From Robiginitalea biformata HTCC2501 (GTDB lineage: Bacteria; Bacteroidota; Bacteroidia; Flavobacteriales; Flavobacteriaceae): a DNA stretch of 64,000 bases. The notes under the pieces were generated by a model that was given only the letters and a program-made list of their open reading frames with translations, had not been told where the DNA came from and searched no databases. The DNA lies in NCBI RefSeq assembly GCF_000024125.1, contig NC_013222.1, forward strand, positions 2,024,501 through 2,088,500. The letters run 5' to 3'. Below, one piece after another: positions 44,652 to 52,802 of this stretch. Numbering within the stretch: the first letter of the stretch is position 1; every line of letters begins with the position of its first letter. The position numbers were made by a program, and so were the translations under genes.

Positions 44652-44675
44652 CCGGGGGGATGTCCCCCGGTTTTT
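44652..44675 (+). terminator. Terminator-like hairpin directly upstream of the rnpB promoter
   Basis: CCGGGGG at 44652-44658 pairs with CCCCCGG at 44664-44670 across a 5-base loop and is followed by five T. No plus-strand gene ends nearby, so it may insulate rnpB or be fortuitous; it lies between divergent promoters. Confidence 0.4.
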
Positions 44676-44689
44676 ATTAACAAATGCGG

Positions 44690-44697
44690 TATCTTTA
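44690..44697 (+). promoter_or_regulatory. Putative -7 box of rnpB (TATCTTTA)
   Basis: TATCTTTA is one mismatch from TAnnTTTG and lies just before the predicted 5' end of RNase P RNA, at the expected distance of about seven bases. Confidence 0.45.
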
Positions 44698-44699
44698 CA

Positions 44700-45021
44700 G
44701 GCGAGCAGGCCGGCTTATCGCTCTTTGCGGATGCAGGGGGAGGAAAGTCCGGACACCACAGTGCAGCATAGCGGGTAACACCCGTCCCCCGACGGGCCCT
44801 GCCCGGTCGGGGAGGACCAGTGCAACAGAAAGTATGTACAGTTCGGCTGTAGTGAAATCATGTAAACTCTATGCGGTGAAACGCCATGTAGTCCAGCGAC
44901 CGAGGGCGGCACGTCCGAGCTGGCGGGTAGGCGGATCGAACCCGGGGGCAACCCCGGGTCCAGATAAATGATAAGCGCCCCGGGCAACCGGGGAGACAGA
45001 ATCCGGCTTACAGGCCTGCTT
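44700..45021 (+). ncRNA. rnpB: RNase P RNA, bacterial type A
   Basis: Catalytic RNA that matures the 5' end of tRNAs. The conserved core GAGGAAAGTCCGGAC lies at about 44740-44754, and the 3' core ACAGAATCCGGCTTACAG at about 44996-45013. Helix P1 is formed by AGCAGGCC (44704-44711) with GGCCTGCT (45013-45020), which sets the ends to within a few bases. Length of about 320 is a little shorter than E. coli, in the range of Bacteroidota RNAs. It ends in a T-run (45020-45025) that overlaps the stop codon of the convergent rsmD. The apparent reading frames across it are not genes. Confidence 0.95.
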
Positions 45022-45023
45022 TT

Positions 45024-45566
45024 TTATATTCCCCTGAAAAAACTGAAAACTGTGCCCCCGTATCGGCGGGCCTGTTCAAATGCGTCCAGGTGGGACAAGT
45101 CGGTTTCCCGGGTATGTTCCAGAATCAGGAGGCCCTCCGGGGCGAGCAGTTGCCGGTCCATAACTTCCTGTACAAGTTCCTCCAGTTCGCCGGGATTCAT
45201 GTCGTAGGGCGGGTCCCCGAAAACCAGGTCGAATTTCAGGGCAGTTTGTCGCAGATACGCCAGGCAGTCAGACCGAACGGCATGGATGGGCATGTCCAGT
45301 TCCGCAGCCGTTTTTCGGATAAAAGCCACGCAGCCGGCGTCGGCATCTACAGCCGTAATGGTCTCCCCGCCACGGGAAGCGCTTTCATAGCTGATGTTCC
45401 CTGTTCCGGCATAGAGGTCCAGGACATGGGCCCGGGGCCAGTCCATCTCCGCAGCCAGGATATTGAAAAGGGCTTCTTTGGCCCGGTCCGTGGTGGGGCG
45501 GACGGGTAATTTCCGAGGGGCCCGGATGCGTCGTCCCCGATGCGTGCCAGAGATTATCCGGATCAT
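45024..45566 (-). CDS. rsmD: 16S rRNA (guanine(966)-N(2))-methyltransferase
   Basis: Methylates G966 of 16S rRNA in the small subunit. The 180-residue SAM-dependent enzyme has RPTTDRAKEALFNIL near the N-terminus, the SAM-binding LDLYAGTGNISYE (about 49-61) and the catalytic DPPYD motif (about 117-121). The ATG before IRIISGTHRG was chosen; a longer frame upstream runs antiparallel through the preceding gene and has no counterpart. Its start overlaps the stop of the DUF3822 gene by 4 bases, and its stop overlaps the terminator T-run of rnpB. Confidence 0.93.
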   Translation of the reverse strand: MIRIISGTHRGRRIRAPRKLPVRPTTDRAKEALFNILAAEMDWPRAHVLDLYAGTGNISYESASRGGETITAVDADAGCVAFIRKTAAELDMPIHAVRSDCLAYLRQTALKFDLVFGDPPYDMNPGELEELVQEVMDRQLLAPEGLLILEHTRETDLSHLDAFEQARRYGGTVFSFFRGI

Positions 45567-46396
45567 AGCGAATTGATCAGGGTGAAATCGATATCTTCCT
45601 CGGAACCGACGGTGGCATAGGGCTCCCCGGAGGGTACGAAAATGGAGATATTCTCGATGTAACGGGCGGCCAGGTCGTACGTGGCATCCCCCGCCTCGAT
45701 CTCGCCGAGGAAACGGAGTTTGATCGTCGCCGGGTCCAACCCGAGTTGCTCGATCGCGAAGAGGAGGTAGTACATTATATCCTCTCCGGTCCCGACGGAA
45801 AAGCTGTTGAAATACTGCATTTTCTTCCCTGAGAATACCGTCATGTCCATTTGTCCCTCGGCCAGGTGTACATAACATATTTCCCCGGTGCCGTTGGCAG
45901 GCAGTTTCACCAGGGTTTCCAGCAAAACCGTGGCCGTATGCTTGAATTCAAATTCCCCGAAGAGGTCGTAGAGATAGTTGTTGACATTCGCAAAAGGCAC
46001 ATATACGTTGACGGCATCCAGCCCGTCGATGGAATCGTAATCCAGGTGGTCGGTGGGGAGGATTTTCGCATTGAATTTCAGGTAATTGGCCAGGTCGTCC
46101 CTGCTGAACAATGCCTGGGGGACGAGGCTGAACAACGCATTGCGGTGGATGGCAACCACCTCGGAGAACCGGTACTCCAAAACCCCGTTTACCCGCAGGC
46201 TTTCCCGCAGTTCCCGTTGCAGGTCGTAGGGGCTGAGTTCCTGGTTAAAACGCAGGGAATGACTTAGCGCCAGGCGTTTGCCGATGGTATCCAGGATACA
46301 AAAAGAAAGTCCATTCAGGCTGACCTGAATGGACAATTTGTAAAAACTATCTTCTTGTTGTTCCAGCCTGTTGCTATTGTTCTCCTTTTTTGTCAT
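45563..46396 (-). CDS. DUF3822 family protein
   Basis: A 277-residue protein of a family restricted to Bacteroidota, usually next to rsmD as here. The fold is likely actin-like (related to type IV pilus PilM-like ATPases) with SLNGLSFCILDT at the N-terminus and IENISIFVPSGEPYATVGSE at the C-terminus; this fold comparison is inference. It overlaps the upstream gene by 23 bases and rsmD by 4 bases, so the three form one operon. Function unknown. Confidence 0.82.
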   Translation of the reverse strand: MTKKENNSNRLEQQEDSFYKLSIQVSLNGLSFCILDTIGKRLALSHSLRFNQELSPYDLQRELRESLRVNGVLEYRFSEVVAIHRNALFSLVPQALFSRDDLANYLKFNAKILPTDHLDYDSIDGLDAVNVYVPFANVNNYLYDLFGEFEFKHTATVLLETLVKLPANGTGEICYVHLAEGQMDMTVFSGKKMQYFNSFSVGTGEDIMYYLLFAIEQLGLDPATIKLRFLGEIEAGDATYDLAARYIENISIFVPSGEPYATVGSEEDIDFTLINSL

Positions 46397-47024
46397 AAAT
46401 AGGGGGCCAGTTACCGCTGGTACTCACCTTGGAAAGGGAGCCAACCGTGATTTCAGGTCCGTTAACCTCTTCGACGCTCACCTGGGCCTTTTCCCGTGCC
46501 ACCAGGTCCTGGGGCTGGTCGTGCAATACGATATCCTTGGCCACTTTGGCTTCAAAGACCGGGGCGCGGTACCCGCTTTGCTCGAGCATGTCCGCCTTCA
46601 TGGTAAACTGCTCATTGTTCGGGGCGTAGGGGACATTCATCATGGTCTTGTAGCGATCACCCCCTTTAAAGAGCGAATCCTTAACGGATACATACCCCAG
46701 GGTATCGATAATCTTAACCTCGCGCAGCATATCGATCTGGTAGGTCTCGTCGAATTCCATATAAGAGGAATCCCGTTGGGTGGTGATCACGTACCGGCCC
46801 GTATCTACAAACTTGACCAGGCTTTCAAAATCATTGGCATAACTCCGGTTGACGGATTTATACGCCTCCTGGGCATTCCGGATATCCTTCAGCTTTTTAA
46901 TTACTTCAGCATAGCGTTCCTGTTTGACTTCTGCGAACTCAATGGGGCCGGTTACTGAACGGTATATCAGGTACCCCAGTATGATACAAACAATCCAAAG
47001 AACAATCTGAAGTATGGTTTTCAT
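46374..47024 (-). CDS. Uncharacterised membrane-anchored protein
   Basis: A 216-residue protein with an N-terminal membrane anchor (about 4-23, ILQIVLWIVCIILGYLIYRS). A soluble part follows with a helical stretch (about 35-62, ERYAEVIKKLKDIRNAQEAY, which recalls pseudopilin-like N-terminal helices) and a beta-rich C-terminal region. I do not recognise a family with a known function. First gene of the operon with DUF3822 and rsmD; it has a promoter box of its own. Homologues in flavobacteria keep this position next to the RecD-like helicase. Confidence 0.75.
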   Translation of the reverse strand: MKTILQIVLWIVCIILGYLIYRSVTGPIEFAEVKQERYAEVIKKLKDIRNAQEAYKSVNRSYANDFESLVKFVDTGRYVITTQRDSSYMEFDETYQIDMLREVKIIDTLGYVSVKDSLFKGGDRYKTMMNVPYAPNNEQFTMKADMLEQSGYRAPVFEAKVAKDIVLHDQPQDLVAREKAQVSVEEVNGPEITVGSLSKVSTSGNWPPIYDKKGEQ

Positions 47025-47060
47025 TTTTGTAAGGTGTTATTTTGATTTAGCGGTTAACGA

Positions 47061-47088
47061 CAAATCTACGATTTTTTTTTAATCACAA
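47061..47088 (-). promoter_or_regulatory. Promoter of the rsmD operon (TTG - 17 nt - TAGATTTG)
   Basis: On the minus strand TTG (47088-47086) is followed after 17 bases by TAGATTTG (47068-47061), a perfect Bacteroidota promoter pattern about 37 bases before the ATG of the membrane-anchored gene. Confidence 0.55.
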
Positions 47089-47112
47089 AAGCGTTCCCGG
47101 CAAAAAGGTCCG

Positions 47113-47120
47113 TATCTTTA
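47113..47120 (+). promoter_or_regulatory. Possible -7 box of the RecD-like gene (TATCTTTA)
   Basis: TATCTTTA, the same octamer as before rnpB, ends 7 bases upstream of the ATG at 47128. If used, the transcript would be leaderless or nearly so. Confidence 0.35.
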
Positions 47121-47127
47121 GCCGCCT

Positions 47128-48567
47128 ATGGAATCCCTTACCGCCCCCGTATTTTACAGGCTTTTAGAGGAAAAATTCCCCCACGAACCCACCCGGAACC
47201 AGGAGCGTGCCCTTCGTCAGCTTTCGGACTTTATCATCGGTGCGCATACCGACAGAATTTTTTTGTTGAAAGGCTATGCCGGTACCGGGAAGACCACGCT
47301 GCTCGGTACGTTGATCACCAACCTGTGGCACAGTAAGAAAAAGGCCGTCCTGATGGCCCCAACCGGGCGTGCCGCAAAAGTGATGTCTACCTATACAAAT
47401 TCCCGTGCCTACACCATCCACCGGCAGATCTACATCCCGAAGAAAGAACGGTCCGGGGGGGTGCGTTTTACCCTGGCCCCCAACCGCCACCGCAACACAA
47501 TTTTCATCGTGGACGAGGCGTCCATGATCCCGGATTCCCCGGTTTCTACTGCCAAGGGGTCTGAACGCTCCCTGTTGGACGACCTGATGCAATACGTCTA
47601 TTCCGGATTCCGCTGCCAGTTGGTGCTCATTGGCGACACGGCCCAGCTCCCGCCGGTTAAGCTGAGCCTCAGCCCGGCGCTGCAGGCAACGACCCTGGAA
47701 CTCAACTACGATAAAACCGTCATCGAACTCGAACTGGACGAAGTGGTGCGCCAGACCCGGGATTCGGGAATCCTGATGAATGCTACCGAACTCCGGGAAG
47801 CGCTATCGGCCGACCCGGTCGGCTCTTTCCGGTTTTCCGTGGACGGTTTTCCGGACATTGTCCGCCTGACGGACGGATATGAAATCCAGGATGCCATCAA
47901 CCGGGCCTTTGACGAAGGGGGGAAAGAGGAAACGGCCGTAATTGTGCGGTCCAACAAACGGGCCAACCTCTATAACGAGAACATCCGGAGCCGGCTGCTG
48001 TTTCTGGAGAATGAGCTGGCCACCGGGGATTATATGATGGTGGTCAAAAACAACTATTTCTGGTTGAAAAGCACCTCGGAAGCGGGGTTTATCGCCAACG
48101 GGGATATCATTGAAATACTGGAAATTTTTGCAATCAAAGACCTGTACGGATTCCGTTTTGCCGAGGTAAAAGTCCGGATGGTGGACTACCCGGGGCAGAA
48201 ACCCTTCGAAACCGTGCTGCTGCTGGACACAATCAAGGCGGAAAGCCCGGCGCTCTCTTACGAGGACGGCAACCGGCTCTATCAGGCGGTTATGCAGGAT
48301 TACGCGGGGGAGACCTCTTCCTACAAAAAGTTTCTGAGCGTTAAGAATAACCAGTATTTCAACGCGTTGCAGGTAAAATTCTCCTATGCGATCACCTGCC
48401 ATAAGTCCCAGGGCGGGCAGTGGGAAACCGTTTTCGTGGAACAGCCCTTCCTGCGCGGCGAGCCGGACCGGGAATACCTGCGCTGGCTCTACACGGCTGT
48501 TACCCGGGCGCGTACCAAACTTTACCTGATCGGCTTCAGCAACGATTTTTTTGTCAATGGCGAATAA
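47128..48567 (+). CDS. RecD-like superfamily I DNA helicase / ATPase
   Basis: A 479-residue helicase of the RecD/Dda/UvrD-like superfamily 1. Motifs: Q-like RNQERALRQL, Walker A GYAGTGKTT at 49-57, motif Ia MAPTGRAAKVM, Walker B IFIVDEASM (about 129-137), motif III LIGDTAQLPPV, the SF1 motif VI region SYAITCHKSQGGQWETVFV and VTRARTKLYLIG near the end. It lacks the N-terminal region of RecD2, so it is a short Dda-like form; such genes are common in flavobacteria. A role in repair or replication restart is inferred. It is divergent from the rsmD operon. Confidence 0.88.
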   Translation: MESLTAPVFYRLLEEKFPHEPTRNQERALRQLSDFIIGAHTDRIFLLKGYAGTGKTTLLGTLITNLWHSKKKAVLMAPTGRAAKVMSTYTNSRAYTIHRQIYIPKKERSGGVRFTLAPNRHRNTIFIVDEASMIPDSPVSTAKGSERSLLDDLMQYVYSGFRCQLVLIGDTAQLPPVKLSLSPALQATTLELNYDKTVIELELDEVVRQTRDSGILMNATELREALSADPVGSFRFSVDGFPDIVRLTDGYEIQDAINRAFDEGGKEETAVIVRSNKRANLYNENIRSRLLFLENELATGDYMMVVKNNYFWLKSTSEAGFIANGDIIEILEIFAIKDLYGFRFAEVKVRMVDYPGQKPFETVLLLDTIKAESPALSYEDGNRLYQAVMQDYAGETSSYKKFLSVKNNQYFNALQVKFSYAITCHKSQGGQWETVFVEQPFLRGEPDREYLRWLYTAVTRARTKLYLIGFSNDFFVNGE

Positions 48568-48598
48568 CGTATTTTAGGACTCCCAGCCTCGGAATGCG

Positions 48599-49162
48599 AT
48601 GAGTGGAGAGACGATAATCAGTATTTTTCTAGGAATCGGCCTGGCGGCTTCCACCGGCTTCCGGGTATTCCTGCCGCTGTTTGCCCTCAGCCTGGCTTCC
48701 TATAACGGCCTCTGGGAGCTCAACGAGAACTGGGAGTGGATCGGCAGCCTGGCTGCGGTCATCACCCTGGGGGTGGCAACCCTTGCAGAGCTTTTTGCCT
48801 ATTTTATTCCCTGGGTGGACAACGCCCTGGATGCCCTTGCGGTACCCCTTGCGGCCCTGGCCGGGACCGCCGTGGTCGTCTCCACGGTCACCGGGGTAGA
48901 CCCGGTAATTACCTGGTCGCTGGCCATCATTGCAGGGGGCGGAACGGCAACGGCCATCAAAGGTGCGGCTGCCGGCAGCCGCATGGCTTCCTCCCTTTCC
49001 ACCGGTGGGCTGGCCAACCCGGCTGTAGCAGCGGTTGAGACCGGTACGGCCACCGTGCTGACCGTCGCTTCCCTGCTCGCCCCGGTAATCGGGGCTGTCC
49101 TGGTGATTGCCGTCCTGGCTTTCGTCTTCAGGATCTACCGCAAGCTGCGGCCTAAACTATAG
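48599..49162 (+). CDS. DUF4126 membrane protein
   Basis: A 187-residue, Ala/Gly-rich membrane protein with about five hydrophobic segments. GIGLAASTGFRVFLPLFALS at the N-terminus and the AIKGAAAGSRMASSLSTGGL segment match the DUF4126 family of unknown function. It follows the helicase by 31 bases and may be cotranscribed with it. The C-terminal RIYRKLRPKL is cytoplasmic by the positive-inside rule. Confidence 0.8.
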   Translation: MSGETIISIFLGIGLAASTGFRVFLPLFALSLASYNGLWELNENWEWIGSLAAVITLGVATLAELFAYFIPWVDNALDALAVPLAALAGTAVVVSTVTGVDPVITWSLAIIAGGGTATAIKGAAAGSRMASSLSTGGLANPAVAAVETGTATVLTVASLLAPVIGAVLVIAVLAFVFRIYRKLRPKL

Positions 49163-49183
49163 CGCAAAACGGGCAATTAAGCG

Positions 49184-49191
49184 TACATTTG
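49184..49191 (+). promoter_or_regulatory. Putative -7 box of kdsB (TACATTTG)
   Basis: TACATTTG is a perfect TAnnTTTG match 27 bases before the kdsB GTG start, and marks the beginning of the kdsB-HAD-kdnB-acyltransferase run. Confidence 0.5.
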
Positions 49192-49217
49192 CTGCCCTTA
49201 AATAATAATATCAAATT

Positions 49218-49946
49218 GTGAAGGTAGTAGCCCTGATTCCCGCCCGATACGGCGCCTCCCGCTTCCCCGGCAAACTCATGAAAGACCTGGCCGGCAAGCC
49301 GGTAATCGTGCGTACCTACGAGGCTGCCGTTCGGACAGGTTTGTTCGATCAGGTGGTGGTGGTTACCGACAGCGAGGAAATCGGCCAGGCCGTTCGCGAT
49401 GCCGGGGGTTCCGTAATCATGAGCCGGGAAACACATGAAACCGGCAGCGACCGGATTGCGGAGGCCGTCGAGGGGCTCGATGTGGATATCGCCGTAAACG
49501 TGCAGGGGGATGAACCTTTTATCGAAGGGGAAAGCCTGGCCAAGCTCCTGGAGGTTTTCCGGGATGACCCGGAGAAGACCATCGACCTGGCATCGCTGAT
49601 GACCGAAATAACGGACCCGGAAGAAATCGCCAACCCGAATACCGTCAAGGTGATTACCGACCACCGGGGCTTTGCTCTGTATTTTTCGCGCGCCCCGATC
49701 CCTTTCCAGCGCGCGGAGCATCCCCGGGCCACCTACTATAAGCATAAGGGGGTGTATGCGTTCCGCAAACAGGCGCTGCTGGATTTCAGGCGGCTGCCCA
49801 TGCAGCCCCTGGAAGCCGTGGAGAAAATTGAAGCCATCCGCTACCTGGAGTACGGGAAGCGGATCAAAATGGTGCAGACACGGGTCACGGGGATTGAGAT
49901 CGACACCCCGGAAGACCTCGAAAAGGCAAAGGCAGCATGGACTTGA
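49218..49946 (+). CDS. kdsB: 3-deoxy-manno-octulosonate cytidylyltransferase (CMP-Kdo synthetase)
   Basis: Activates Kdo (or an 8-modified Kdo) with CTP for lipopolysaccharide core synthesis. The 242-residue protein has the nucleotide-binding [15 protein letters not shown] at 7-21, [34 protein letters not shown] and [11 protein letters not shown]. The start codon is GTG; no ATG gives the conserved N-terminus. It overlaps the HAD gene by 10 bases. The presence of kdnB two genes on raises the possibility that the real substrate is 8-amino-Kdo. Confidence 0.94.
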   Translation: MKVVALIPARYGASRFPGKLMKDLAGKPVIVRTYEAAVRTGLFDQVVVVTDSEEIGQAVRDAGGSVIMSRETHETGSDRIAEAVEGLDVDIAVNVQGDEPFIEGESLAKLLEVFRDDPEKTIDLASLMTEITDPEEIANPNTVKVITDHRGFALYFSRAPIPFQRAEHPRATYYKHKGVYAFRKQALLDFRRLPMQPLEAVEKIEAIRYLEYGKRIKMVQTRVTGIEIDTPEDLEKAKAAWT

Positions 49947-50638
49947 ATTTCAGCAACATCACAACCATCGGCTTCGATGCCGACGATACCCTGTGGGTAA
50001 ACGAAACCTATTTCCGGGAGGCGGAAGAGTATTTTGCCGGCATGTTAGAGGAATTCGAGACCCGCAATACGATCGACCAGGAGCTTTTCAAAATGGAAAT
50101 GCGCAACCTGGAACTCTACGGATACGGGATCAAGGGGTTTATGCTGTCGATGATCGAGTCGGCCCTGGAATTGTCGAACAACCGGGTTTCCCAGGCAACC
50201 CTTTCCAGAATCCTGGATCTTGGAAAAAACATGATATCGCATCCGTTGGAATTACTGCAGGACGTTCCGGAAGTGCTCCGGGCCCTGCACGGAAATTACC
50301 GGCTCCTGGTGCTGACCAAGGGCGACCTGCTGGACCAGGAACGCAAATTGGAAAAGTCCGGCCTGATGCAGTATTTCCACCATGTGGAAGTGTTGAGCGA
50401 CAAGAAGCCCAGGAACTACAGCCGGCTGCTTGAACATCTCGAAATAGACATCTCGGAATTCCTGATGGTAGGGAATTCCCTGAAGTCGGATGTTCTACCT
50501 ATACTGGAACTGGGCGGCCGGGCCGTACATGTGCCGTTCCATACCACGTGGGCCCATGAAGAGGTGGACCCCGCAGACCATGCAGACCGGCACCTGACCC
50601 TGTCACGGCTGAACGACCTGCTGAACTATTTAAACTGA
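49937..50638 (+). CDS. HAD family hydrolase (YjjG-like)
   Basis: A 233-residue haloacid-dehalogenase-fold phosphatase. Motif I is DADDTL with nucleophile Asp14 and acid Asp16, motif II is LTKGD (about 124-128), motif III includes KKPRNY, and motif IV is [10 protein letters not shown] with the second metal ligand. A helical cap (about 20-90) identifies a C1-type cap. It is not a KdsC (KdsC lacks a cap and is about 180 residues). It overlaps kdsB by 10 bases and precedes kdnB by 8 bases, so a role in the Kdo branch is possible but unproved. Confidence 0.85.
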   Translation: MDLNFSNITTIGFDADDTLWVNETYFREAEEYFAGMLEEFETRNTIDQELFKMEMRNLELYGYGIKGFMLSMIESALELSNNRVSQATLSRILDLGKNMISHPLELLQDVPEVLRALHGNYRLLVLTKGDLLDQERKLEKSGLMQYFHHVEVLSDKKPRNYSRLLEHLEIDISEFLMVGNSLKSDVLPILELGGRAVHVPFHTTWAHEEVDPADHADRHLTLSRLNDLLNYLN

Positions 50639-50646
50639 TTGAAGGT

Positions 50647-51771
50647 ATGAAAGTGGAAGGACAACCAACCAATGTCAAAGCGGCATTAGCCGGCACCAAA
50701 TACCGGAATTTTCCGATGGTGCCCCGGGTGATCTACGGCAAAGGCAGCTTTGATCAATTGGGCGATATCCTGATGCCGCGCCGCAAACACGCGGAGGCAC
50801 CTGTAATCTTCCTGGTGGACGACGTATTCGAGGACTCCCCCCTGGTGGGTCGGATTCCCCTCTTATTTGAAGACCAGATCATCCTGATTTCCGCCGACGA
50901 GGAGCCGAAAACCGGGCAGGTGGATGCCCTGGTGGCACAGATACGGGACAGTTTTGCATCGACGCCCTCAGGCATTGTCGGTATCGGCGGCGGCACGCTG
51001 CTGGACCTGGCCAAGGCGGTGGCCATCATGTTGAACAACCCGGGCAAGACCTCCCGCTACCAGGGGTGGGACCTGGTCGCCAAGCCGGCGGTATACCACG
51101 TGGGGATTCCCACGCTGAGCGGCACCGGTGCAGAGGTATCCCGTACGGCCGTCCTGCTGGGTCCCGACCGGAAGCTCGGCATCAATTCGGATTATACGAC
51201 CTTTGACCAGGTGGTGCTGGACCCGGACCTGACCCGCGATGTTCCCAGGGAGCAGTGGTTCTTTACGGGCATGGACTGTTATATCCATTGCGTGGAGTCC
51301 CTGCAGGGAACCTACCTGAACGCTTTCAGCCAGAGTTACGGGGAAAAGGCGTTGGAATTATGCGAGGAGGTTTTCCTCGGCGACCTCCCGGAAGATGTCG
51401 GGCGTGAAAAACTGATGATGGCCTCCTGGCACGGGGGCATGAGTATTGCCTATTCGCAGGTGGGAATCGCCCATGCGCTCAGCTACGGACTGTCGTATGT
51501 GTTGGGGACGCCCCACGGCCTGGGGAACTGCCTGGTGTTCCGGCATCTGGGGGATTACTACCCGGAAGGCGTTCGCCAGTTCCAAAAAATGCTGAAAAAA
51601 AACAGGATCGATCTGCCTGAGGGGGTTTGTGCCGACCTGACGGACCACGATCTGGAGACGATGGTTCAGGTGGCCCTGGGGATGGCCCCCCTTTGGGAAA
51701 ATGCCCTGGGCCCGGACTGGGAATCCCGGGTATCTCCGGAACTCATCGCCGGGATATACCGCAAAATCTAA
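50647..51771 (+). CDS. kdnB: 3-deoxy-alpha-D-manno-octulosonate 8-oxidase (KdnB-like iron alcohol dehydrogenase)
   Basis: A 374-residue iron-containing alcohol dehydrogenase fold enzyme. NAD-binding GIGGGTLLDLAKAV (about 113-126), GIPTLSGTGAEVSRTAVL, and the metal site in HALSYGLSY and GTPHGLGN. Segments such as FTGMDCYIHCVESLQGT, FSQSYGEKALELC and MSIAYSQVGIAHALS closely match, from memory, Shewanella KdnB, which oxidises C8 of Kdo to an aldehyde. There KdnA then adds an amino group, giving 8-amino-Kdo for KdsB. Here kdsB is two genes upstream, but no KdnA-type aminotransferase is in the window. The identification rests on motif similarity seen by eye, not on a search. Confidence 0.8.
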   Translation: MKVEGQPTNVKAALAGTKYRNFPMVPRVIYGKGSFDQLGDILMPRRKHAEAPVIFLVDDVFEDSPLVGRIPLLFEDQIILISADEEPKTGQVDALVAQIRDSFASTPSGIVGIGGGTLLDLAKAVAIMLNNPGKTSRYQGWDLVAKPAVYHVGIPTLSGTGAEVSRTAVLLGPDRKLGINSDYTTFDQVVLDPDLTRDVPREQWFFTGMDCYIHCVESLQGTYLNAFSQSYGEKALELCEEVFLGDLPEDVGREKLMMASWHGGMSIAYSQVGIAHALSYGLSYVLGTPHGLGNCLVFRHLGDYYPEGVRQFQKMLKKNRIDLPEGVCADLTDHDLETMVQVALGMAPLWENALGPDWESRVSPELIAGIYRKI

Positions 51772-51791
51772 AAACAGGCCTGCGGGCTGCC

Positions 51792-52337
51792 ATGCGCGCC
51801 ATAGCCAGAATCATTTACGAAAGAATCCTCGGTTGGAATTTGGTGGGGGAATTCCCCCAACTGGATAAATACGTGGTGGCTGTAGCTCCGCATACGAGCA
51901 ACTGGGATTTTTTCATCGGGTTGCTGGTTCGGACACTGAGCGGGGTGCGGATCAACTATATTGGCAAGAAATCGCTTTTCCGCCCGCCTTTCGGCTGGTT
52001 TTTCCGCTATACGGGCGGTGCCCCCGTAGACCGTCGGAGGAACGCGGATACGGTCCGGGCCATTGCCGCCCTGTTTCGCGAGCGAGCCGAGTTCCGGCTG
52101 GGCCTCTCGCCGGAAGGGACGCGCAAACCGGTCCCCGCCTGGCGGACCGGGTTCTACTACATCGCCATGGAAGCCGGGGTCCCCATTGTATTTGCCGCCC
52201 TGGATTACGGGAAGAAGCAGGTCCGGCTCTCCGAGCCCTTCTACCCAACGGGGCAATACGCCCAAGACCTGGAAATATACCACGCCTTTTTTAGGGGCGT
52301 CCGCGGGAAGAACCCGGAAAACGGATACCCTGCCTGA
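51792..52337 (+). CDS. PlsC-like 1-acyl-glycerol-3-phosphate acyltransferase family protein
   Basis: A 181-residue short acyltransferase of the PlsC/LPLAT superfamily. Catalytic HxxxxD is PHTSNWDF (His34, Asp39), GKKSLFRPPFGWFFRYTGG is the glycerol-3-phosphate-binding area, and the SPEGTR motif is at 106-111. It has no obvious membrane helix. The acyl acceptor could be a lysophospholipid or a lipid A or glycolipid precursor; the kdsB-kdnB context points to envelope lipids. The start is the ATG just after kdnB, 20 bases on. Confidence 0.85.
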   Translation: MRAIARIIYERILGWNLVGEFPQLDKYVVAVAPHTSNWDFFIGLLVRTLSGVRINYIGKKSLFRPPFGWFFRYTGGAPVDRRRNADTVRAIAALFRERAEFRLGLSPEGTRKPVPAWRTGFYYIAMEAGVPIVFAALDYGKKQVRLSEPFYPTGQYAQDLEIYHAFFRGVRGKNPENGYPA

Positions 52338-52802
52338 CTTCTCCGAGGGAAGCCCCTTACACACCGTGTGACTCAGCGAAGTTTTTGTGTCGTTCATCGA
52401 TAGTTTGCATTTCATCGATGGTTATAAGAATGCTTTTCTTAATATTTGATCGAAGCCAACCAACAAAATTTCGCTTCACGCGGCGGGTTTTCGCCAGCCG
52501 GTTTACATTTTTTACGTTCCCCCGTATTAGTATTTGGAAGTCACCCCACAACGCTTCCAGGCCTAACTTCTTATGCAATGGTGCAACGAGAGCACTTTTG
52601 CCTATGAAACAATTCTACTCCCGGAATACCGGCGGGGATTACCCCTGGTGTTCCATCCCGGATTACCTGTATGCGCGCTTAGCGGCAGGCCGGCGGGTAT
52701 TTCCCCCTGGGGGAATGCCGCGGGGCTGTTTTGCGGGAAAGGATGCTCTTTGGTTGCCAGTAAGGAATCGAATTCACTCTCATCCCACAAACCGCTCCCA
52801 TT
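52338..52802. other. 465-base gap upstream of the giant secreted protein gene
   Basis: No gene can be supported here. The first 250 bases are more AT-rich than the surroundings. A direct repeat TTCATCGAT occurs twice (about 52394 and 52412). A 7-bp perfect dyad (TTCCCCC, one T, GGGGGAA) lies at 52701-52715. CACTTTTG near 52592 has one mismatch to TAnnTTTG, and would leave a leader of about 200 bases. A 73-codon minus-strand frame (52357-52578) is basic and has no recognisable domain; I do not count it as a gene. Confidence 0.5.

Noticed and set aside
44684..44987. Short open frames on both strands at 44684-44987
   Set aside because: The region is RNase P RNA, shown by both conserved core sequences and helix P1.
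45567..45878. N-terminal extension of rsmD by about 100 codons
   Set aside because: It runs through the coding region of the DUF3822 gene in another frame. The family N-terminus begins at the ATG at 45566, which overlaps the upstream stop in the usual ATGA way.
52357..52578. A 73-codon minus-strand gene upstream of the giant protein gene
   Set aside because: No recognisable domain, no promoter box or terminator, and highly basic composition. Left as part of an uncharacterised gap.
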